DNA of 7,176 nucleotides, from contig JASHTQ010000550.1 of the NCBI GenBank assembly GCA_030040475.1, forward strand, positions 1-7,176, read 5' to 3'. Source of the stretch: Streptosporangiaceae bacterium (GTDB taxonomy: Bacteria; Actinomycetota; Actinomycetes; Streptosporangiales; Streptosporangiaceae). The translations under genes and the position numbers were made by a program. The notes beneath the pieces are model-generated. The model did no database searches, was not told the origin of the DNA, and was given only the letters and a program-made list of their open reading frames with translations. How positions within the stretch are numbered: position 1 is the stretch's first letter; the number at the start of each line of letters is the position of its first letter. Below are positions 1 through 4,595 of the stretch, one piece after another.

Positions 1-1448
1 AGGGCCGCGGCGGCTGCGCGGGCGGCGGCTCGGTTGTCGTGCTGCTCGCGGCGGTGCGCGGCCCAGGTGGTCACCGCCTCGCCCAGGGTGCCCTCGAACG
101 CGCCGGGGCCGCCGCCGTGCGCGTGGGCTCGCATCACGCCGGGCAGGTCGAGGTCGGCCAGCTTGGTGCCGTCCAGCTCGATGCCGTCCAGCCAGCCGGG
201 CGGGCCGAAGTCGGCCAGCCGGGTGGAGCCCGCCGCCACCGCCTGGCGGACCGCGTCGCCGACCATGTGATGGGCGGTGCGGAACGGGACGCCCCGGCGC
301 ACCAGCTGGTTGGCGAGCCAGGTCGCGGCGGTGAACCCGTCCTCCGCCCGGCTTCGCATCCGCTCCGCGACCGGCCTGGCGCCGCTGACCAGGACCTGGG
401 CCAGCAGGACCGACTGCCGTGCCGCGTCCAGCCCGGGCCACACGGCGGCCATCGCCTCGGTGCCGACCTCGATCGAGTTCGTGAACGGCGCCGCCGTCAT
501 CATGCCCGCCGCGGCGGCCCACGCCCCGGTCACGTGGCCGGGCTTGGCCTTGAGGTGCTCGAGCAGGAACGCGTTGCGCTTTTGCGGCATCGCCGAGCTG
601 CCGCCGACCAGGCGGTCGGGGAACTCGACGAAGCCGAACTCGGCGGTGCTCCACAGCTGCAGGTCGGTGCCGAGCCTGCTCAGCGCGATGGCCAGGCTGG
701 CGGCGCAGGCCAGCAGGCGCAGCGGCACGTCCCTGCTGGCCACCGCGTCGATCGCGTGCCGGGCGGGGGCGGCGAAGCCGAGCAGGTTTGCGGTCCGCGC
801 CGGATCGATCGGCAGGTCGGTGCCCGCGACCGCGCTTGCGCCGAGCGGGCACTGCGCGGTGCCCTGGCTTGCCGCGGTCAGCGCATCGATCTCCCGGCCG
901 ACGGCCCCGGCGACGCCGAGCAGGTAGTAGCCGTAGCTGATCGGCATCGCGGCCTGGAAGTGGGTGTAGGCGGGCATCAGCACGCTGCGGTGCGCGCGGG
1001 CGCGGGACAGCAGGATGGCCTCGAGCCGCACCGCCTGCTCGGCGAAGTCGAGCAGCCATTCGCGCAGCCGCAGCAGGGTGATCGTCGCCTTGAGGTCGTT
1101 GCGGGACCGGCCGGACTGCAGCACCCCGCCGACCTCGGGCCCGAGCCGCTCGATCAGGTAGCCCTCGTACATCAGGTAGAGCCCGCGCGGCGCGGGACGG
1201 TCGCGCAGAGCCGCGAACTGCCCGGCGGCCAGCTCGTCGATGCAGGCCAGCAGGCGCGCCGCGGTCTGCGCCTGGATCAGCCCGCGCTCGGCGAGCATGA
1301 CCAGGTGCGCCCGGTCGACCCGGGTCATCAGGGCGAGCTCGGCGGCCAGCTCGGCCGGGCTCGGCTCGCCGTACACGACCCGGCGGGTGCCCGGGCCGAG
1401 CTCGCCCTGCAGGCGGCCGGTACTCGTTTGCCGTGCTGTTCCGCTCAC
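1..1448 (-). CDS. Argininosuccinate lyase-like (fumarase/aspartase superfamily) enzyme, C-terminus cut by window edge
   Basis: About 482 codons are visible from a GTG at 1448 to the left edge; no stop is seen, so the C-terminus is partial but near full family length. Superfamily signatures are clear: QSGRSRND at residues 111-118, a Thr-His pair at 162-163 in THFQAAMP (the position of the catalytic histidine in ASL/delta-crystallin), TDLPIDPARTANLLGF before residue 240, and the mobile catalytic loop GSSAMPQKRN with serines at 284-285. The family eliminates fumarate from N-substituted aspartates. The substrate is probably not argininosuccinate: the usual YN[KR]D segment after the loop reads PFTNSIEVG here, and no other arginine gene is nearby. 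Context suggests it cleaves an aspartate adduct made by the upstream PLP enzyme, releasing fumarate and a diamino acid such as 2,3-diaminobutyrate. The GTG lies inside the stop codon of the preceding gene (GTGA, 1445-1448) and has no strong ribosome binding site, so translational coupling is likely. Superfamily is secure; substrate is inferred. Confidence 0.9.
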   Translation of the reverse strand, partial: MSGTARQTSTGRLQGELGPGTRRVVYGEPSPAELAAELALMTRVDRAHLVMLAERGLIQAQTAARLLACIDELAAGQFAALRDRPAPRGLYLMYEGYLIERLGPEVGGVLQSGRSRNDLKATITLLRLREWLLDFAEQAVRLEAILLSRARAHRSVLMPAYTHFQAAMPISYGYYLLGVAGAVGREIDALTAASQGTAQCPLGASAVAGTDLPIDPARTANLLGFAAPARHAIDAVASRDVPLRLLACAASLAIALSRLGTDLQLWSTAEFGFVEFPDRLVGGSSAMPQKRNAFLLEHLKAKPGHVTGAWAAAAGMMTAAPFTNSIEVGTEAMAAVWPGLDAARQSVLLAQVLVSGARPVAERMRSRAEDGFTAATWLANQLVRRGVPFRTAHHMVGDAVRQAVAAGSTRLADFGPPGWLDGIELDGTKLADLDLPGVMRAHAHGGGPGAFEGTLGEAVTTWAAHRREQHDNRAAARAAAAA

Positions 1449-2494
1449 TGCGGCCCACCGTACGCCGACATGACCTCGGCGTAGGAGCGCCTGCCCCAGT
1501 CGTAGGCCATCCAGCAGCCCACCGGCCGGGTCGGGTCGCCGGCCAGGATCGGCTCGGCGGGCAGCGCCTCCTTCAGGTGGCCGCGCTGGCGCAGCCAGTC
1601 GTCGTCGTAGACGGTGTCCTGGTACCGGTAACCCTCGTCCGGCATCATCACGACGGTCAGCGCGTCCGGGTTCGCGTCGGCCCACCACCGCGCGGCCAGG
1701 TAGGCGGCGCCGCTTGACGGCCCCATGAACAGCGCGTGCCGCTGGTGCAGCTGGCGGGTCGCCTGGTAGGCCGCGGGCGGCGTGGTCCAGTGCACCTGGT
1801 CGAAGATCCGGTGGTCCATGTTGGCCGGCATCAGGCTCATCCCCATGCCGCGCAGCTCGCGCGGGCCGTCCGGATGGCCGAACAGGATGCTGGAATGGCT
1901 GTCCACGCCGATCGCCCGGCATTCGGGCAACAGCGCGCGGATGTGCCTGACCGTTCCGCACATCGAGCCGCCGGAGCCCACCGGCCCGACGATGCAATCG
2001 ATCTGCCCGAGGCATTCAAGAAAATATTCCGCAACGGTGCTATAGGCGCGTGGATTATCCGGGTTCGAGTACTGCCACGGGCAGAAGGTGGCGTCCAGTT
2101 CCGCCATGATCTGCTCAAGCCGGGTCAGCCGCGCGGCCTGGTATCCGCCCGCCGCCCGTCCCTGCTCGACGGAAACCCGTTCGACCACCGCGCCGAGGTC
2201 GGTAAGCCGGCGATAAAGGCGCTCATCGATGACCGGATCGCTGACCAAGATCAGCCGCCGGTCCATGTGCACCGCCTGCATGGCCAGCGCGAGACCGAAG
2301 GTGCCCGAAGTGGTCTCCACTATGACGGTTCCCGCGTCGAGCATTCCCTGCTCCGCCGCCCGGCGCAGGATGAACCGCGCGGGAACCATCTTCATCAGGG
2401 TGAAACAGGCGGCGTACAGGTTCTGGCCGAGCCGGATCAGCCTGGGCAGCTGGTAGGCGTCGGTCGCTTCGGAAAAGCTGCCGCGAATGCTCAC
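1445..2494 (-). CDS. PLP-dependent cysteine synthase/cystathionine beta-synthase-fold enzyme, probable beta-replacement synthase
   Basis: A 349-residue fold-type II PLP enzyme. Visible motifs are the presumed PLP lysine K35 in FTLMKMVPARF, the substrate-carboxylate loop ETTSGTFGLALAM (60-72; CysK has EPTSGNTGIGLAM), the glycine-rich phosphate-binding loop VGPVGSGGS (169-177), and GPSSGAAYLAA from residue 258, which holds the serine expected to contact the pyridine nitrogen. Family members eliminate a beta-leaving group and add a nucleophile. With a threonine-kinase-like gene directly upstream and an ASL-like lyase directly downstream, the likely reaction is displacement of phosphate from O-phosphothreonine (or O-phosphoserine) by the amine of aspartate or a similar donor, comparable to SbnA in diaminopropionate synthesis. 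The lysine context lacks the usual S-x-K-D-R pattern, which sets it apart from housekeeping CysK. The GTG start overlaps the kinase stop (2491-2494) and has no purine-rich ribosome binding site, so expression probably depends on coupling. Family is secure, exact substrates inferred. Confidence 0.9.
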   Translation of the reverse strand: MSIRGSFSEATDAYQLPRLIRLGQNLYAACFTLMKMVPARFILRRAAEQGMLDAGTVIVETTSGTFGLALAMQAVHMDRRLILVSDPVIDERLYRRLTDLGAVVERVSVEQGRAAGGYQAARLTRLEQIMAELDATFCPWQYSNPDNPRAYSTVAEYFLECLGQIDCIVGPVGSGGSMCGTVRHIRALLPECRAIGVDSHSSILFGHPDGPRELRGMGMSLMPANMDHRIFDQVHWTTPPAAYQATRQLHQRHALFMGPSSGAAYLAARWWADANPDALTVVMMPDEGYRYQDTVYDDDWLRQRGHLKEALPAEPILAGDPTRPVGCWMAYDWGRRSYAEVMSAYGGPQ

Positions 2495-3495
2495 GAGGCC
2501 GCCAGCCGGGCCGCCGGCTTGCGCTGCCGGTGCGTGAGCTGCTTCAGCTGCTGGTAGGCGGGCTCGATCACGTCGGTGACCGTGAGCCCGAGCTCGGCGA
2601 TCCGCTGCAGGCAGCCGTCCAGGTCGATGTCCGGCCTGCGCGCGTCGAAGATCAGCCCGGCCACGGTGCCGCTGTGCGCGATCTGCAGGCCCGCCCCGCC
2701 GTGCCGCGCCGCCAGCTCGATCAGCGGCTCCAGGCCCGGTTTGGGCAGGTAGCGCTGGTTGATCCGGGCGCTCGCGGTGGCGACCTTGCCGAGCAGGCCG
2801 ACGTCCTCGGTCGCGATGGCCCGGCGCAGCGCGCCGCGCAGCACCTGGAACTGCCCGGCCTCCGCGTCGGTGTAGTCGGCCGGCGGCAGCCCGAGGGTCT
2901 CGACTTCTTGGCCGGGCGCGGTGTCACAGCCGATCACGACCATGGGCGGCAGCCGGTGGCCGAAGGTCTCGAGCACCGCGCCGTCCCGGTGCGCGAACAG
3001 CACGACCCGGTCGTCGATCATCACCGAGTCCGAGGCGACCTCGGCGAGGACGGCCAGCCTGCCGACCTCCTCCCGGGACAGCCGCACGTCGTGGTAGTCG
3101 GCCACGGCCTTGATCGTGGCCGTGACGTCGCTGGTCGAGGAGCCCATGCCGATGCCGTGCGGGACGTTGCTCGTGATCTCGACCCGGCCGCCCTTGGCCG
3201 GCGAGGGGTGGCCGGAGAACTCGCGCAGCGCGTAGATGGCCGCGCGCCTGGCCTTGGTCAGCCCCGGCGGTCCGACCACGCCCCAGTGGCTCTGGCTCGG
3301 GTAGAACACCGCCCGGCTGCCCCTGCCCGGCAGCGGCATCGTCACCAGGGCGCGCCGCAGCCGGCCGGTGCCGTCGTCGAACACACCCTGCAGCAGCTCG
3401 CCGTGGTGCGCGATCGAGTAGCCGATGCCCGCGCTTAACCCTGGCGTGAGCAGTTCGGGTTCTGCCGGACTTGGCTCACCAAGCCGCATGCTCAT
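2491..3495 (-). CDS. GHMP-family kinase resembling PduX L-threonine kinase
   Basis: A 334-residue protein starting at ATG 3495, which overlaps the methyltransferase stop as ATGA; an AGGAAGG ribosome binding site lies 7 bases upstream. The reading frame stays open upstream, but the ribosome binding site, the overlap and the composition of that stretch favour this start. GHMP motifs are visible: an N-terminal HHGELLQGVFDDG (30-42) like the GELIQG segment of PduX, the phosphate-binding loop PHGIGMGSSTSD (112-123), and the C-terminal AHSGTVAGLIFD (273-284), also typical of the PduX branch. PduX phosphorylates L-threonine with ATP to O-phosphothreonine for cobalamin synthesis. No cobalamin gene is seen here, and the next gene is a PLP beta-replacement enzyme, so the phosphate probably serves as a leaving group for making a diamino acid. 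Codon 20 is the rare TTA. Threonine rather than serine or homoserine as substrate is inferred from similarity and context. Confidence 0.88.
   Translation of the reverse strand: MSMRLGEPSPAEPELLTPGLSAGIGYSIAHHGELLQGVFDDGTGRLRRALVTMPLPGRGSRAVFYPSQSHWGVVGPPGLTKARRAAIYALREFSGHPSPAKGGRVEITSNVPHGIGMGSSTSDVTATIKAVADYHDVRLSREEVGRLAVLAEVASDSVMIDDRVVLFAHRDGAVLETFGHRLPPMVVIGCDTAPGQEVETLGLPPADYTDAEAGQFQVLRGALRRAIATEDVGLLGKVATASARINQRYLPKPGLEPLIELAARHGGAGLQIAHSGTVAGLIFDARRPDIDLDGCLQRIAELGLTVTDVIEPAYQQLKQLTHRQRKPAARLAAS
3436..3438 (-). other. Rare TTA leucine codon (codon 20 of the kinase gene)
   Basis: Leucine 20 of the GHMP kinase, in PGLSAG, is encoded by TTA. Reading the other five genes I found no second in-frame TTA. 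In Streptomyces, TTA is read by the developmentally controlled bldA tRNA and is concentrated in specialised-metabolism and regulatory genes. An early TTA in the second gene of a translationally coupled operon could limit output of this gene and the two downstream ones until bldA tRNA is mature. The codon is directly visible; the regulatory effect is inferred. Confidence 0.75.
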
Positions 3496-4208
3496 GCAGC
3501 GGCCTTCCTGATCGTGAAGGCGAGGCTCTCGTGGTCGTGCGTGTAGGTGCGGTAATCGGCGTGCGGCGGCTCGGTCCAGGTGCATACCTCGACGGATTCC
3601 GCGGCCATTCCGGTGGCGGCAAGGAGCGCGTCGAGATCGGCCTGGTCATAGAACCGGCAATAAAAGTCGAAATGGTCTATGTATTCCTTCGGCGCGATTT
3701 CCCTGATATCCGGGTCTGAGGTCTGGCAGTCGTTCATCGTCCACATGTTGGCGACGATAATACCGCCCGGCCTGATTATCCGGTAAAGTTCCTTTAGCGC
3801 ATCCTCTACATTAGTCAGGTGACCGAGCAGATCCCAGCAGAAGATCCCGTCTACGGAATTGTCGAGCAGGCCCGTGTCGAATGCGTCCATCCGGACGAAT
3901 ACGGTCTTCGCGGTAATGCCCTCGCGGGCGGCCACCCGTTCGGCGATGCCCATCGCGGTGGCCGAGGTATCCGCGCCCAGCAGGATGGACGTGCCATTCG
4001 CGAGCGGGGCTAGGTTACGCCCGTCACCGCAGGGCAGGTCAATTACTACCCTGCTTTGATTCTGGCTGAACAGCTCGGCAGCCCTTGCGGCGTAAGGGAC
4101 CGGCGGATCGCCCCAGAGATTCTGCTGGTCTTTCAGATGCTCCGCGCCGTATGCTTCGTCCCACAAAGGAACGGCGTCAGCATCACGCGAAGAATTGCCA
4201 TTACTCAA
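3492..4208 (-). CDS. Class I SAM-dependent methyltransferase
   Basis: A 238-residue protein from TTG 4208, chosen because a strong GGAGG ribosome binding site stands 5 bases before it. An ATG at 4349 in the same frame would add 47 residues of basic, low-homology sequence and discard that site. SAM-binding motif I is VIDLPCGDGRNL (55-66), an acidic residue D80 ends the second strand, FCWDLLGHL (123-131) matches the motif IV region, and LKELYRIIRPGGIIVANMW (138-156) is the typical post-motif helix and strand. Small stand-alone enzymes of this type methylate N, O or C atoms of small molecules; the acceptor cannot be read from the sequence. As first gene of the operon encoding a putative diaminobutyrate pathway, N-methylation of the diamino acid (N-methyl-DABA occurs in uridyl-peptide antibiotics) is a reasonable guess, and action on a later product is equally possible. 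Part of the gene is clearly poorer in G+C than its neighbours (28 of 60 bases at 3661-3720) and uses rare codons such as ATA. Confidence 0.88.
   Translation of the reverse strand: MSNGNSSRDADAVPLWDEAYGAEHLKDQQNLWGDPPVPYAARAAELFSQNQSRVVIDLPCGDGRNLAPLANGTSILLGADTSATAMGIAERVAAREGITAKTVFVRMDAFDTGLLDNSVDGIFCWDLLGHLTNVEDALKELYRIIRPGGIIVANMWTMNDCQTSDPDIREIAPKEYIDHFDFYCRFYDQADLDALLAATGMAAESVEVCTWTEPPHADYRTYTHDHESLAFTIRKAAA
3503..3509 (-). promoter_or_regulatory. Ribosome binding site that fixes the kinase start
   Basis: On the minus strand AGGAAGG sits 7 bases before ATG 3495, inside the 3' end of the methyltransferase gene. It selects this ATG over the upstream ATG at 3585, which would give 30 extra residues of Arg/His/Pro-rich sequence unlike a kinase N-terminus. 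Confidence 0.7.
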
Positions 4209-4212
4209 TGGG

Positions 4213-4220
4213 TCCTCCCT
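4213..4220 (-). promoter_or_regulatory. Strong ribosome binding site for the methyltransferase (TTG start)
   Basis: On the minus strand the sequence AGGGAGGA is followed by CCCA and TTG, leaving 5 bases between the GGAGG core and the start codon. It is the best Shine-Dalgarno match in front of any gene in the leftward operon and makes TTG 4208 the likely start. Confidence 0.75.
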
Positions 4221-4277
4221 GCGTAGCCCGCGCAGTTGGCCGCCAGGCAACCACTGCCGCAGATGTCCCGCCCCAAG

Positions 4278-4306
4278 GTTATACGTCGTATCGCCGGGCC
4301 GCAATG
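4278..4306 (-). promoter_or_regulatory. Candidate promoter of the leftward operon
   Basis: On the minus strand TATAAC (4283 to 4278) is a good -10 hexamer. A weak -35-like TTGCGG or ATTGCG lies 15-16 bases upstream, around 4299-4305. Transcription would begin near 4270 and leave an untranslated leader of about 60 bases before TTG 4208. The spacer is slightly short and the -35 is poor, so an activator may be needed. Pattern match only. Confidence 0.4.
4281..4291. repeat. Perfect inverted repeat ATACG-T-CGTAT overlapping the leftward -10 element
   Basis: An 11-base perfect palindrome with a single central base overlaps the 5' half of the TATAAC -10 hexamer and reaches into its spacer. That position suits a repressor operator. 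It is short and could be a chance match. Confidence 0.35.
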
Positions 4307-4393
4307 CCTGGTTTTCCCGCTGCCGCCCGCGGTCACGGATCGCCACCACGGCCGGGTGGTGCTAATTGGCCGCAGCCGGCCGGGTAATTGCCG

Positions 4394-4447
4394 TCGGTAA
4401 CGTTCGGTAACGGCATGGTGACAGCCTCGGCGCCGCTTATCGTTACC
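4394..4447. repeat. GGTAACG repeat cluster, possible operator
   Basis: TCGGTAACG occurs twice in direct orientation at 4394-4402 and 4404-4412, a period of 10 bases or one helical turn. A related GGTGACA follows at 4417-4423, and an inverted copy CGTTACC lies at 4441-4447. The spacing places the repeats on one DNA face, as expected for a dimeric or oligomeric regulator. They sit upstream of the rightward -10 candidate at 4476-4481. No regulator gene is in the window to pair with them. Confidence 0.5.
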
Positions 4448-4452
4448 TGGTC

Positions 4453-4481
4453 TAGCCGCCCGGGATATGCGGCCGTATAGT
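4453..4481 (+). promoter_or_regulatory. Candidate promoter of the rightward operon
   Basis: TATAGT at 4476-4481 resembles a -10 hexamer. No good -35 is present at about 4452-4458, and the inverted GGTAACG copy lies just upstream, which suggests activator dependence. Transcription would start near 4488 and include the 18-codon leader ORF. A second AT-rich -10-like element, TTATAC at 4573-4578, could instead produce a nearly leaderless MetRS-like message starting around 4586. Confidence 0.35.
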
Positions 4482-4535
4482 GGCCTCGCGCGCCGCCCTC
4501 GCCGCGGGCAAACGTGAAGGGAGTGGGAGCGGAGC

Positions 4536-4592
4536 ATGCAGTGTCGCATGAGTTTTCTGTGTTTCACGTACCTTATACCGGGGCTGGTGTGA
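4536..4592 (+). CDS. Candidate 18-residue leader ORF in frame with, and ending just before, the MetRS-like gene
   Basis: ATG 4536 is preceded by GGGAG at 4525-4529 (6-base spacing), with further purine-rich sequence upstream, so it has a far better ribosome binding site than the gene after it. It encodes MQCRMSFLCFTYLIPGLV and stops at TGA 4590-4592. It is in the same frame as the MetRS-like ORF, whose TTG start follows after only three bases. Terminating ribosomes could re-initiate there, so it may act as a translational coupling device or attenuating leader peptide. The peptide is hydrophobic and has two methionines and two cysteines, but no run of a single amino acid as in classical attenuators. 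It could also be a chance ORF. No homology is recognised. Confidence 0.4.
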   Translation: MQCRMSFLCFTYLIPGLV

Positions 4593-4595
4593 AAG

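Larger units (their letters stand above)
4209..4595. promoter_or_regulatory. Divergent intergenic control region (387 bases)
   Basis: This is the only sizeable gap in the window, lying between the methyltransferase and MetRS-like starts. It holds the leftward ribosome binding site and candidate promoter, a palindrome, three GGTAACG elements, a rightward promoter candidate and an 18-codon ORF ahead of the MetRS-like gene. I found no T-box or other recognisable riboswitch and no convincing terminator hairpin. The layout implies that both operons are controlled from this one region. Confidence 0.7.

Noticed and set aside
39..1484. Long plus-strand open frame opposite the lyase gene
   Set aside because: Its product is Arg/Gly/Pro/His-rich low-complexity sequence without motifs, and the minus strand carries clear argininosuccinate lyase-family motifs. 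It is a high-G+C antisense shadow.
1..2494. Housekeeping arginine and cysteine biosynthesis genes (argH, cysK)
   Set aside because: Both proteins deviate from the housekeeping motifs near the active site and are coupled to a threonine-kinase-like gene; no other arginine or cysteine pathway gene is present.
2530..3438. Long plus-strand open frame opposite the kinase
   Set aside because: It shows no family motif and has antisense-type composition, while the minus strand encodes a clear GHMP kinase.
4590..4592. In-frame TGA ahead of the MetRS-like ORF as a sequencing error, selenocysteine or frameshift site splitting one longer gene
   Set aside because: The downstream ORF already contains a complete MetRS-type N-terminus up to HIGH at the expected distance, and the 18 residues before the stop resemble no MetRS sequence.
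4482..4595. T-box or SAM riboswitch upstream of the MetRS-like gene
   Set aside because: There is no conserved T-box sequence, no specifier-loop arrangement and no SAM-riboswitch core; the leader is short and no terminator/antiterminator pair is visible.
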